Positions 16,896-25,904 of a stretch of 64,000 bases of DNA are shown here, piece after piece. Source of the DNA: Saccharothrix espanaensis DSM 44229. GTDB taxonomy: Bacteria > Actinomycetota > Actinomycetes > Mycobacteriales > Pseudonocardiaceae. Each line of letters begins with the position of its first letter. Position 1 is the stretch's first letter. The stretch lies in the NCBI RefSeq assembly GCF_000328705.1, contig NC_019673.1:3038001-3102000 (forward strand). Direction: 5' to 3'. The position numbers were made by a program, and so were the translations under genes. A model generated the notes under the pieces. The model saw nothing but the letters and a program-made list of their open reading frames with translations. It ran no database searches and was not told the origin of the DNA.

Positions 16896-17402
16896 GTGTC
16901 CTCAGAACGGGAAGCCGACCGAGACGCTTCGACGGAGCCGCGCTGGCTCGACGCCGCCGAGAAGGAAGCGTGGACCGGCCTCATCTCGATGGCGCTGCTG
17001 ATGCCGGGCCGCTTGGAAGCGCCCCTGCACCAGGAGTCCGGCCTGACGCTGTTCGAGTACATGACGCTGAGCCAGATCTCCGAAGCACCGGGGCGCGTGA
17101 TCCGCATGAGCGAGCTGGCCTACCTGACCAACGGCTCGCTGTCCCGGCTGTCGAACGTCGTCAAACGGCTCGAACAGCGGGGCTTGGTGACGCGCTCACC
17201 CGACCCGGCGGACGGCCGCTACACACTCGCCACCCTCACCAGCAGCGGTTACGAACTCCTCGTCGCCGCCGCGCCGGTGCACCTGCGCGCGGTGCGGGAG
17301 CTCGTGCTCGACCCGCTCAGTAAGGCCGACCGGCGGGCGCTGGCCCGCATCGCCGCCAAGCTCCGCACCCGTCCGTCGGACTACCACCAGGACGCGCGTT
17401 GA
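16896..17402 (+). CDS. MarR-family transcriptional regulator
   Basis: 168 residues, full length. The winged helix is visible: SGLTLFEYMTLSQISEAPGR, MSELAYLTNGSLSRLSNVVK, RLEQRGLVTRSPDPADGRYT. GTG 16896 follows AGGG at 7 bp. It is most likely an autorepressor that also controls the divergent RidA-like gene through the palindromes at 16815-16871, with an unknown ligand. Confidence 0.9.
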   Translation: MSSEREADRDASTEPRWLDAAEKEAWTGLISMALLMPGRLEAPLHQESGLTLFEYMTLSQISEAPGRVIRMSELAYLTNGSLSRLSNVVKRLEQRGLVTRSPDPADGRYTLATLTSSGYELLVAAAPVHLRAVRELVLDPLSKADRRALARIAAKLRTRPSDYHQDAR

Positions 17403-17519
17403 GACTGGCTGAACCGCTCACGGTGCTCGTGGAACTCCGCATCCCGTCGTAGCTCGGGGGAGGAATCCCGGCAACAACAGATCGAGAACCTGCTCTCCGC
17501 CATGCCGGACTCCACCGCC

Positions 17520-18360
17520 AGCCTCTCGCCCCGGCGCTGCCCGCACTCATCGCCGAGGCGAAAGACGACGCCGGCACTCTGACCGCGCTCGCCATCGTGG
17601 CCTGGATCCCGGACCAGACCGCCTTGGCCGCCAAGACCTTTGACGAGGCGTGTGCTCATGCGCTCGATGTGACGGCGCTCGCACTGCTTGGCGAGCCGGC
17701 CGACGTCCGACACCGCGCCGAGCAGGCACTGATCCTGGCCGACCCTCTGGAAAGCCGCTCCGTCGCGGTCTTCGTACGCCGTGCCATTGGCCTAGCAGCC
17801 GCGGCCCAGGGCGACTACGCCACCGCCTATGTTCAATTCCGCTCCGCTTTCACCGACGACGGCGAGCCCGTCCATTGCGACGTCTCGCACACCGTCCTGG
17901 CCGAACTCGCTGCTGCAGCCGTCCGCCGAGGAAGGCAAAGGACGCCGCCGAACTGCTGGAGCGATCGACTCGGCGCCTGGGTACGGCCATGTCGGCACGG
18001 ATTACCGCACTGCTCGACCGAGGCCGCGCCCTGCTCGCAGACGAAGCCCGGCCGCTGCTGACCGCGGCACTCGTCATCTTCCAACGACTCGGCACGCAGT
18101 CATGGATCGAGCGGACGAAGGCAGAACTGCGAGCCGCCGGCATCGAGGCCGCCGACAGCGTGGTGCCCAGTGCCTTCACCGAACTCAGCCCTCAGCAGCA
18201 GCAGATCGTTCAGCTCGCCGCCCACGGCCTGACGAACCGTGAGATCGGCGAAAAGCTCTTCCTCTCACCGCGCACGGTCGGCTCCCACCTCTACCGTGTG
18301 TTCCCCAAACTGGGCATCACTGCCCAGTCGCAGCTCCGCGACGTGGTCGAAGGGTCTGCC
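17520..18360 (+). pseudogene. LuxR-type (LAL-like) regulator, 3' part with frameshift
   Basis: Starts within LAPALPALIAEAKDDAG and continues through helical repeats (EQALILADPLESRSVAVFVR) to about 17935, where the frame changes. The new frame gives KDAAELLERSTRRLG and a complete LuxR HTH: LSPQQQQIVQLAAHGLTNRE, IGEKLFLSPRTVGSHLYRVF. The N-terminal ATPase half is missing, and the 3' end is cut at SQLRDVVEG by IS5-like sequence. Confidence 0.75.
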
Positions 18361-18720
18361 CGGCCCGGTGTGGGCCCCTTCGGGTGCGCGGAGATGGGTG
18401 GAATCGACCAGGGCGGCGGACAGGTTCAGTAACCCTGCGGTGCGCAGTTCGGCGAGCAACCGCTCAGGCAGTTGCTGCCAGACGCCAGCCTCATGCCACT
18501 CGGTCGACCGCCGCCAGCAGGTCGCGCCCGAGGCGCCGAAACAAGGCTGTGGGCAGCCGGTTCCAGCCGATCCCGGTGCGCACCGCATACAGGACGCCCT
18601 CCAGCGCGACTCGGTCGTCAACACGCCTGCGACTCGGATAGCGGAAATGCCCGGGGGCATCGGGATCAACGGTTCCAGCCGAGCCCACAGGTCGTCGGCC
18701 AGGACCTCAGCACGCACGCC
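18361..18720 (-). mobile_element. IS5-family transposase remnant
   Basis: Leftward fragments in mixed frames: VLADDLWARLEPLIPMPPG, FRYPSRRRVDDRVALEGVLY, AVRTGIGWNRLPTALF, WHEAGVWQQLPERLLAELR, and DSTHLRAPEGAHTGP. This is the N-terminal third of an IS5-type transposase; the catalytic remainder is absent. It truncates the LuxR remnant. Confidence 0.7.
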
Positions 18721-19322
18721 ATGATCTTGAAACGCCCTGCGCCGCTGGCAAAGCCGACACGCCGGCTCTCCTGCGGAACGAGGGCTGGTGGCGTGTCCTC
18801 GTCGGAAAGGTGGTCAGTCTCGTCGCGCAGAGCGATGACGGTGGTGCCCGGCCGACGCTGTACGCGGCCGTCCGGGCGGCAGCTATGCGGCCCCCGGGCG
18901 GTCCTGCAGGTGTGGGGGCGCACCGAAACTGGTCGGCCGCTCGGCGAAGGCGCAGGGCGCTGAGGTGGCCCGCCGCCTATGGGAGCTTTCCGATGAGTTG
19001 ACGGGCGTTGCTGCCTTGCCTCGGCGTTCTCTCCAGGCACGCGCGGACACCTGAACCGGCGCCGACGGCTGTTACGAAGGACCCGGACAACAGCGGAGGC
19101 GCGTACGGCCCCTCGCCGGTCATGCCGTGCATCATCGGGATCAGTGTGGCCGCTGCGATCGCGGTCTTCCCTCACGACGGGAAAAGTGCGGGGCGGTTAC
19201 GCACCAGGCGTCATACCGGGGAGCCGGCAGGGGGTGGACGGGGCCTGTCTCGCTGGTGTGGCAACACGATGGCGGGACCTTGGCGGTGAGGTCGCGCCGC
19301 CCGCGGTCCCACCCGGGGCGGC
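18721..19322. other. Intergenic stretch without a supported gene
   Basis: Frames such as 18666-19175 (minus) are Arg/Pro-rich shadows without motifs. No RNA gene or clear repeat seen. It closes the degraded zone before the TetR gene. Confidence 0.4.
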
Positions 19323-20018
19323 TTAGGCGTTCGCCGCTTCGAGGATGGTGGCGGAGGTCGTGAACACCTGAAGGACCTCGGCCGCGACGGCGTTGGCGTC
19401 CGTCGTGGCTTCGTTCTCAACGCCTAGCAGTGCCGCTACGGCGGCCGCGAGGACGTCCTCGGGCGGCATGGTGGTGCTGGGGCTGATGTGCTTGCGCACC
19501 CGCATCTCCAGGTGCCCGAGGGTAAGGCTTTGCAACGCGTAAGCCTGGTCGTCCAGTTCCCAGTCCGTGCGAACCAGGCCGTGCCGACGCCAGATCGGCA
19601 GAAGAGCTTTGATCAGGGCCGGCGCCCCGTGCTGCTTGACCAGATCCTGACTGCGGGGATGGTCGATGACGAGACCGAGCACGTCGGCGTCGTTTGCTTG
19701 AAGAGCCCGGACCAGGGGCCTTTCGAGCGCGGATCGGACGAGGTACGAACAGAGCCGGTGCGGCAGGGTGAGCTCGATGTTCCGCGTCGCCGCCTCGCGG
19801 AAGCCGTTGATGAGTGTGAGGACGTCGCGGGTGAGCAGTTCGAGGAAGACGTCTTCCTTCGTGCTCCAGTACAGATAGACCGTGCCCTTACCGACGTGCG
19901 CGCGTTCCGCGATATCGGCGATGGTGACTCCGCGAAAGCCGCGCTTCAGAAGTAGCTCCTCGGCGGAAGCGAGAATACGCGTGACCTTCTCCGCACTTCG
20001 TCCCGCGCGTGTCACCAT
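19323..20018 (-). CDS. TetR-family transcriptional regulator
   Basis: 231 residues. The N-terminal HTH is textbook: ILASAEELLLKRGFRGVTIA, DIAERAHVGKGTVYLYWSTK. The ligand-binding C-terminal domain is intact in length. ATG 20018 is the only sensible start. Divergent from the FAD monooxygenase gene, with a candidate operator at 20207-20235, so it probably represses the oxidoreductase set to its right. Confidence 0.9.
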   Translation of the reverse strand: MVTRAGRSAEKVTRILASAEELLLKRGFRGVTIADIAERAHVGKGTVYLYWSTKEDVFLELLTRDVLTLINGFREAATRNIELTLPHRLCSYLVRSALERPLVRALQANDADVLGLVIDHPRSQDLVKQHGAPALIKALLPIWRRHGLVRTDWELDDQAYALQSLTLGHLEMRVRKHISPSTTMPPEDVLAAAVAALLGVENEATTDANAVAAEVLQVFTTSATILEAANA

Positions 20019-20206
20019 GTGTCGTCAACTCCGATTCCGCCCCATGTAAGCGTCGCCTGTGCTCCACGCAAGCGACGCCCTGACGTGCTCGTCATACCAC
20101 ATTCGCAGCGCGGCGCCTCGTCCTGCGATCTGAGTGGATGTCCCTGCCCTGTGCGCGCACACCCCGACGGGTCAGCCCGCGAACTCTCAGTGTGACCTAC
20201 GTCATG

Positions 20207-20235
20207 AACTGACTGTATGACGCATCCGGTCAGTT
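20207..20235. promoter_or_regulatory. Candidate TetR operator upstream of the monooxygenase
   Basis: AACTGAC and GTCAGTT form a perfect 7-bp inverted repeat with a 15-bp spacer, ending 17 bp before the ATG at 20253. Repressor binding here would block the monooxygenase promoter. Confidence 0.5.
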
Positions 20236-20252
20236 GGTCATACGCTGGTGGC

Positions 20253-21491
20253 ATGACTTCATCGGCCGACACCCCCAAGGCCCTGGTCGTCGGCCTCGGG
20301 ATCAGTGGCATCTCCGCAGCCATCGCGCTGCGGAAGGCGGGCTGGACTCCAGTCGTGATCGAGAAGGCGCCGGGCCGGAGGCGGGGCGGCTACTTCATCG
20401 GCCTGTTCGGTGTGGGGCGCAACGCGGCGCATCGGTTGGGAATCTCGCACGGGCTCGAAGACCGCACCCCGGCGAACCGGATCACCTACCAGCTGGACCG
20501 GAAGGGCGGCAAGCGGCCGACCACGGGGTTCTCGGACCAGCCGGGAGGCCCGGCGCTCATGGTGCGAGGCGATGTGGAGCAGGCGGCGTTCGCCGCGCTG
20601 GATCCGGACATCGAGGTCCGCTACTCGACCGTGCCCGTCGTGATCCACCAGCATGCCCGCGGTGTCGCGGTCACCACGCGCAACGCGGTGGACGGGACGG
20701 AGCGCACCGAGCGCTTCGAGCTCGTCATCGGGGCGGACGGCCTGCGCTCCACCGTGCGCAAGCTGGTGTTCGGGCCGGATGAGGACTACCTGCGCCGGCT
20801 GAACTACATGATCGCGGCCTACCAGCTCCCGGGCGACCTTCCTGGTCTCGCGCCGGGTGAAGGGGCAACCTTGGCCGAGCCTGGCCGCTCCTTCTGGCTG
20901 TTCCCCTTCACCGACCAGCCGCCGGCCGTGCTGTTCTCCTACCGGACCACCAACGTCGACGCGGAGTTCGCGATCCCGGCGGCCCGACGCATCCGCGAGG
21001 TCTACGGGCCAGAGCCCCTGGGGTCGACCTTGGAACAGGCCGTGCGATTCCTGGAGGACACCGACCAGTACCTGTTCGACTCGGTCGAACAGGTACACCT
21101 CGACTCCTGGCATCGCGGCCGCGTCGTGCTCGTCGGCGACTCCGCATGGTGCGTCACCCTCTACGCGGGCATGGGCGTGTCCAACGGGATCGCCGGCGCG
21201 GAGCTCCTCGGGACGATGCTCACCCGCTACCCGGAAGATCCGGGGAGGGCGCTGCTCGAATGGGAGAAGACGACGCGTCCCTACGTGGAGTACTTCCAGA
21301 CCTTCGCATCGCGCGGTCGATTGATCTTCACTCCGGCCAACCGGCCGGAGGCCGTACTCCGATCGGCGATGCTGCGCCTGGCGCGCTCACCGTTGGCCGG
21401 CACGGTGCAGCGGCTGGTCGGCGTGAACGGCAAAGCATTCACGATGCGCAACGCCGACCTTGAAGAGGCCGCCCGTCTGATCAAGCGCTGA
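20253..21491 (+). CDS. FAD-dependent aromatic monooxygenase (PHBH-type)
   Basis: 412 residues. An N-terminal Rossmann FAD motif (ALVVGLGISGISAAIALRKA) is followed by GADGLRSTVRKLVF (the DG motif) and GRVVLVGDSAWCVTLYAGMG (the GD motif that contacts the ribityl chain). This is group A flavoprotein monooxygenase architecture, as used in hydroxylating antibiotics or polyketides, and in TetX-like drug inactivation. ATG 20253 is preceded by GGTGG. It opens a rightward set with a P450 and an MDR reductase. Substrate unknown. Confidence 0.88.
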   Translation: MTSSADTPKALVVGLGISGISAAIALRKAGWTPVVIEKAPGRRRGGYFIGLFGVGRNAAHRLGISHGLEDRTPANRITYQLDRKGGKRPTTGFSDQPGGPALMVRGDVEQAAFAALDPDIEVRYSTVPVVIHQHARGVAVTTRNAVDGTERTERFELVIGADGLRSTVRKLVFGPDEDYLRRLNYMIAAYQLPGDLPGLAPGEGATLAEPGRSFWLFPFTDQPPAVLFSYRTTNVDAEFAIPAARRIREVYGPEPLGSTLEQAVRFLEDTDQYLFDSVEQVHLDSWHRGRVVLVGDSAWCVTLYAGMGVSNGIAGAELLGTMLTRYPEDPGRALLEWEKTTRPYVEYFQTFASRGRLIFTPANRPEAVLRSAMLRLARSPLAGTVQRLVGVNGKAFTMRNADLEEAARLIKR

Positions 21492-21504
21492 TCGCGGACA
21501 TGTG

Positions 21505-21686
21505 ACGGTTGATCCGCGGCGTGGGTTGTTCACCGAAATGGCCCGGCTCGCCGAGAGCGGCAAGCAGCGGCCCGTTGTGGACACGGTTCATTCCCTTTCG
21601 GGCATCGCCGTTGCTCATCGAGCCCTGGAGCCCGTGGTGCGGGAAACACATCATCGAGATCGATCGATCTGTTGAGGAGATTGACA
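21505..21686 (+). pseudogene. C-terminal remnant of an MDR quinone oxidoreductase
   Basis: LFTEMARLAESGKQRPVVDT, VHSLSGIAVAHRALE and, after a frameshift, GKHIIEID correspond to the last ~55 residues of the MDR enzyme encoded at 23035-24051 (there LFAELVQLAEDGEVRPVVDT, IAAAHAALE, GKHIIEVT). It occupies the gap between the monooxygenase and the P450, so an MDR gene once stood here or a duplication was lost. Confidence 0.75.
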
Positions 21687-21687
21687 C

Positions 21688-22884
21688 ATGACGGTGACCG
21701 GGCAGCATCGGTACGCTTTCCCGCTCTCGCGCTCCTGTCCGTTCGCTCCGCCGCCGGAGTACCGCGAGATCCGCGAGGAACACGGAGTGGTCAAGGTCGA
21801 CCTGCCGTTCGGCGGGTGGGCCTGGGTCGTGTCTCGCCACGAGGACGTGCGGCGAGTGCTGGGCGACCGCCGGTTCAGCTCGAACCGCCTGCACCCCGAC
21901 TTCCCCGTCATCGCACCGGGCGGACTGTCCGACGAAAAATCCATGATCATGATGGATCCGCCGGAGCACGGACACGCTCGGCGCGCCGTGTCCGGCGACT
22001 TCACGGTTCGCCGCGTGGACAAGCTTCGACCGCGGATCCAGCACATCGTCGACGAGCACGTGGCCGGTCTGCTGGCCGGACCGAAACCGGTCGACCTCGT
22101 CCTCGCGCTGGCGTTGCCGGTGCCGTCCCTGGTCATCTGCGACATCCTCGGCGTTCCCCATGCCGACCAGGACTTCTTCCAGCGCAACACGGCGAAGTTC
22201 CTGCTGCGGGGGACACCGTCACAGGAACGGGTAGCCGCATTCGGCGCGATCAGCTCGTACCTGGACGAGCTGATCGGCACGAAGGAGACCAACCCGGACG
22301 AACAGCTGCTCAGCCGTCAGGTCCAGCGGCGCAGGACCGACGGCGGCTACCGACGCGAGTCATTGGTCGCGGAAGCGTTGCTGCTCCTGGTCGCCGGGCA
22401 CGAGACAACCGCGAACATGATCGCGCTCGGCACTTCGGCCCTGTTGGAGAATCCCGACCAGCTCGCCATGATCGTCGCTGATCCGGCCAAGACGCCTGCT
22501 GCTGTCGAGGAGTTGCTGCGGTACTTGACCATCGTCGACATAGCTGTGACGCGACTGTGCGTCGAGGACTCCGAGATCGGCGGTGTGACGATCCGTGCGG
22601 GCGAAGGCGTGCTGGTTCTGGGCCACGCCGCCAACAGAGACCCCGCGGTGTTCGACAACCCGGACGACCTGGACCTCGAACGCGGCGCCCGTCACCACGT
22701 CGCATTCGGCTACGGCCCTCACCAGTGCCTGGGCCAGAACCTCGCCAGAGCGGAACTTGAGATCGTCTTCGACACCCTGTTCCGCCGAATTCCCACGCTG
22801 GAACTGGCCAAGCCGATCACGCACGAGACACTCAAGAACGACTCGGCCGTTTTCGGCCTCCACGAACTCATGGTCACCTGGTAG
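21688..22884 (+). CDS. Cytochrome P450
   Basis: 398 residues, the usual bacterial length. The heme-thiolate loop is FGYGPHQCLGQNLAR, with Cys near residue 347. The I-helix oxygen-activation motif is LLVAGHETTANM, and EELLR supplies ExxR. MDPPEHGHARRAV is the substrate-recognition/B-C region typical of CYP105/CYP107-like actinobacterial enzymes. ATG 21688 follows GAGGAG. No ferredoxin gene is adjacent, so electrons must come from elsewhere. Likely oxidises the same compound family as the neighbouring monooxygenase. Confidence 0.92.
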   Translation: MTVTGQHRYAFPLSRSCPFAPPPEYREIREEHGVVKVDLPFGGWAWVVSRHEDVRRVLGDRRFSSNRLHPDFPVIAPGGLSDEKSMIMMDPPEHGHARRAVSGDFTVRRVDKLRPRIQHIVDEHVAGLLAGPKPVDLVLALALPVPSLVICDILGVPHADQDFFQRNTAKFLLRGTPSQERVAAFGAISSYLDELIGTKETNPDEQLLSRQVQRRRTDGGYRRESLVAEALLLLVAGHETTANMIALGTSALLENPDQLAMIVADPAKTPAAVEELLRYLTIVDIAVTRLCVEDSEIGGVTIRAGEGVLVLGHAANRDPAVFDNPDDLDLERGARHHVAFGYGPHQCLGQNLARAELEIVFDTLFRRIPTLELAKPITHETLKNDSAVFGLHELMVTW

Positions 22885-23034
22885 AAGACGACACCCACGA
22901 GCCGTCCCGAACGCCTGACCCGATGGCGGTTCACCTGGTCGGCCCGCCGGTCCGCATCTTGTCGCGCGCAGGCTTCGTGACCAGCTCGATCCACATCGCG
23001 ACCACCCCGGACAGTCGTCCGAGAGGAGCTATTC

Positions 23035-24051
23035 ATGACCCCCGTGGACCATGATCAGACGGCGGAGAGCGAGATGCGTGCAGCGCTTTTCGACCGCTAC
23101 GGCCCGCCATCGGTGCTGTATGAGGCCAAGGTGCCCATTCCGCGCCACACATCGAAAGAGATCAGGGTGCGCGTGCATGCCACGACCGTCAACGGTGGCG
23201 AGCTCGCCGCTCGCGCCGGAGAACTGAGGCTGTTGATGGGGCGCCGGTTCCCCAGGTACATCGGCATGGATTTCGTCGGCGAGGTCGTGGACGTCGGCAG
23301 CTCGGTCACCGATGCCCGGAACGGCGAATTCGTGTGTGGCGTGCTGCCACGCTCCACCGAGCTGATCGGACGAAGGGGAAGTGCGGCGGAATACGTCACC
23401 GTCAAGCCGAACCGGGTCACCCGGAAGCCGCGGAACCTGACGTCTGTCGAGGCTGCTTCCATACTGGGCGGAGGCACCACGTCGATCACCGCGTTGCGCG
23501 ATGTCGCTCATCTCCAGCCGGGCGAACGCCTGCTGATCCGCGGGGCCAGCGGGGGTGTCGGAAGCATGGCCGTTCAGATCGGCAAGGCGTTCGGTGCGCA
23601 CGTGACCGGCCTGGCCGGAAAGTCCAATCTGGACTTCGTGCGCGATCTGGGCGCTGACGAGGTCTTCGACTACCGCACGACGCAGCCTGGGCAGCTTGGG
23701 CGCTTCGACGTCGTGCTGGACACCGTAGGCACAGATCACGCCACCTACCGCCGGTTGTTGACCCGAACCGGCCGCATGGTCGCCATCGCGTTCGACACAT
23801 CACACCTCGTCCGCAGCGTCGGTTACCTGCTGGCGTCCACTGTGCACGGTTCCAAACGAGTCCGTTTCTTCAGTGGCAACCCACAACGCGAGTTGTTCGC
23901 CGAACTCGTGCAGCTGGCCGAAGACGGCGAGGTACGCCCGGTCGTGGATACCGTCCACCAGCTCTCGGACATCGCAGCGGCACACGCGGCGCTCGAAGCG
24001 GGCGGCGTCCGGGGAAAGCACATCATCGAAGTCACGCCACACCCAGAGTGA
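23035..24051 (+). CDS. NAD(P)-dependent MDR oxidoreductase (quinone-reductase-like)
   Basis: 338 residues of the zinc-independent medium-chain dehydrogenase family. GroES-like N-terminal domain (FPRYIGMDFVGEVVDVGSSV) and Rossmann domain (LLIRGASGGVGSMAVQIGKA), with GVRGKHIIEV at the C-terminus. ATG 23035 follows AGGAG. Such enzymes reduce quinones or enones; here it may act with the P450 and monooxygenase. It is paralogous to the remnant at 21505-21686. Confidence 0.88.
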   Translation: MTPVDHDQTAESEMRAALFDRYGPPSVLYEAKVPIPRHTSKEIRVRVHATTVNGGELAARAGELRLLMGRRFPRYIGMDFVGEVVDVGSSVTDARNGEFVCGVLPRSTELIGRRGSAAEYVTVKPNRVTRKPRNLTSVEAASILGGGTTSITALRDVAHLQPGERLLIRGASGGVGSMAVQIGKAFGAHVTGLAGKSNLDFVRDLGADEVFDYRTTQPGQLGRFDVVLDTVGTDHATYRRLLTRTGRMVAIAFDTSHLVRSVGYLLASTVHGSKRVRFFSGNPQRELFAELVQLAEDGEVRPVVDTVHQLSDIAAAHAALEAGGVRGKHIIEVTPHPE

Positions 24052-24496
24052 CGATGAGGACGGGTCGGCGCCGATCGGCAAGACCAACGAGGCGGGGCCG
24101 GTCCCCGGCAGTTCGCTGACCGAGAAGTTCAGCACCGGCGAACAAGACCGCGGTCGCAGGGAAGAGCGTGGCACCGCCCTTGCCGGTCAGTACGCGATGC
24201 TTGGGCCCGCGACGCTGGCTCCGGAAACCAGCCGAGGCGTCGATCGACGGCGCAGTACTGGTGGTGGTCGCCGACGAGGAGGACGTGGCGGTCGACGTTC
24301 CGCCACCGCACGCGCCGACGAGCAGGGCGGGAGCAGTTCTGTTCACGCACCGCAGCGCAAGTGGCCGGCGTCGGCCGTCCGGCCTCGGCGCGGTGGCACC
24401 AGCCTCGGCCACGACCGCCGTCAGGCGTCGAGCGGCCGAACGCCCGCACCATCGCGGGTGCGGGCGTTCGGCTGCCTCCTCGGGTGGGCCGGCTCA
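24052..24496 (-). other. Non-coding stretch with a possible lipoprotein remnant
   Basis: On the minus strand a frame reads RTAPALLVGACGGGTSTATS and, further on, GATLFPATAVLFAGAELLG, then changes frame to LPGTGPASLVLPIGADPSSS. This looks like a lipobox N-terminus and parts of an exported protein broken by frameshifts, but no family is recognised. Confidence 0.3.
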
Positions 24497-25528
24497 TCAC
24501 CCGACCGGGTAGCGCTCGACCTCCAGGCGCGGCTGCGGGTCGTTGTTGTGCCGGGTGACCACGAACAGCGTCCGCTGGTCCGCCGACCACGCCAAGCCGC
24601 GCGGCTGCACCGTCTCGCCGCTGTCCAGCGAGACGGTGTTCACCGGCGTCGCGCCGCCGACGCGGTAGACCAGCACGTCATTGGCGTCGCCGGTCAGCGC
24701 TCCCGCGGCCACGTACGCGCTGTCCGGCGACAACGACACCGCGGCCGGTCGGGGTCGGGTCGCGTACGCACCCCGGCGCGCCAGGTCCGCCGTCGCGAAC
24801 GCCTCCACCCGGTCACGGGACCCGGCCGCGCTGAACAGCGTCGCCCCGTCACCGGTCACGTCGAGGTCCGTCAGCCCGGCGCCGACCCCGTCGCCGGACG
24901 TCCCGGCGGTCAGCGCTCCATCCGAGACGGTGTAGACCTGCACCGTCGACAGGCTCAACGACAGCTGCCCGGCCACCAGCGGCCCCGCCGCGGCACCGGA
25001 GGAGGCCAACAGCGGAGCCCGCTGGAACCGCGGCGCGCCCTGCTGCTCGCCCTGCACCGGCTCGGCCGCCGCCGGGTCCAGCTTGCCGATCTTGCCCGAC
25101 CAGTTGCCGTCCGCGCAGCCGTACCCGAACCACACCACACCACCCGTGCGGGCCAGGTGCGTCGGGCACGTCCCCGCTCCGGTGGCGTACCGCGCGGTCT
25201 CGGCCAGGGTCGACGTGTCGATCACCGAGATGCCGTCGCCCGCGGACAGCGCCACGAACAGCCGCGTGCCGTCCGCGCTCAGCTCCAGCCCGTCCGCGCC
25301 CGGCTGGTTCTCGACCACCGTGCGCACCCGGCCGGAGAAGTCGGTCACCGCCACGCCGTTGGACGACGCGCCACCGGAGATGAACACCCGCTGGCGCGCG
25401 CTGTCGACCGCCACGTCGCCGAAACCCGACAGCGGCAACGCCGCGGCCGCTGACGCCGCCGGCGCCATCACCATCGAGGCCACCGCCAGCACGGCGACCC
25501 CGAGACCCGCAGAAGCAGTCCGCCTCAT
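24497..25528 (-). CDS. Secreted YncE-like beta-propeller protein
   Basis: 343 residues from ATG 25528 (GAGGGGGAG upstream). A Sec signal peptide ends near residue 30 (APAASAAAA). The mature part is a seven-bladed-type repeat of SADGTRLFVALS, VTGDGATLFSAA, LSPDSAYVAAGA and WSADQRTLFVVT units, as in YncE/YVTN proteins. It has two extra Cys residues (GTCPTHL, YGCADG) that may form a disulfide. Related proteins in actinobacteria often carry further Ig-like domains; this one ends after the propeller. Role outside the cell unknown. Confidence 0.75.
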   Translation of the reverse strand: MRRTASAGLGVAVLAVASMVMAPAASAAAALPLSGFGDVAVDSARQRVFISGGASSNGVAVTDFSGRVRTVVENQPGADGLELSADGTRLFVALSAGDGISVIDTSTLAETARYATGAGTCPTHLARTGGVVWFGYGCADGNWSGKIGKLDPAAAEPVQGEQQGAPRFQRAPLLASSGAAAGPLVAGQLSLSLSTVQVYTVSDGALTAGTSGDGVGAGLTDLDVTGDGATLFSAAGSRDRVEAFATADLARRGAYATRPRPAAVSLSPDSAYVAAGALTGDANDVLVYRVGGATPVNTVSLDSGETVQPRGLAWSADQRTLFVVTRHNNDPQPRLEVERYPVG

Positions 25529-25580
25529 CTTGCTCCCCCTCGTCACTGACACGTTCCGCCCCGTCACCACGGGGACACGA

Positions 25581-25901
25581 TCACCACGTGACCCTCTTGA
25601 GCAGGTACAGATCCGGTGCGCCCGCGAGCTTCCCCACCAGCTCGTCGCCCCGCTCGGTCTCCTCGATCTCGACGATGACCGCGTGGCCCGCGAACTCCGG
25701 GTAGGTCACCTCGCCGTCACCGTCCTCGACGGAGTTGTCGACCACCTTGATCTCCTCGTCCAGCTCCGTGGTGACGGTCAGGTACCCGCCACCGAAGTAC
25801 GAGCTCTCGTGCGGTTCGAGGGCGACACCGAGCAGGCGGTCCACCTGCCCGCCCACCTCGTCGATGCTCGCGTTGCCGGATCCGCAGATGATTGTTTCCA
25901 C
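25581..25901 (-). CDS. Putative immunity protein for the RHS toxin
   Basis: 106 residues, acidic, with no signal peptide. METIICGSGNASIDEVGGQV starts the protein; the middle is Asp/Glu-rich (VEDGDGEVTYPEFAGHAVIV). No known domain recognised. It begins three bases after the toxin stop codon, in the same direction, the standard place for the cognate immunity gene of a polymorphic toxin. Neutralisation of the toxin tip is inferred from position, size and charge only. Confidence 0.65.
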   Translation of the reverse strand: METIICGSGNASIDEVGGQVDRLLGVALEPHESSYFGGGYLTVTTELDEEIKVVDNSVEDGDGEVTYPEFAGHAVIVEIEETERGDELVGKLAGAPDLYLLKRVTW

Positions 25902-25904
25902 GAC

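Noticed and set aside
18666-19175. 169-codon minus ORF near the IS5 remnant
   Set aside because: Arg/Pro/His-rich with no coding bias; it ends inside the transposase remnant.
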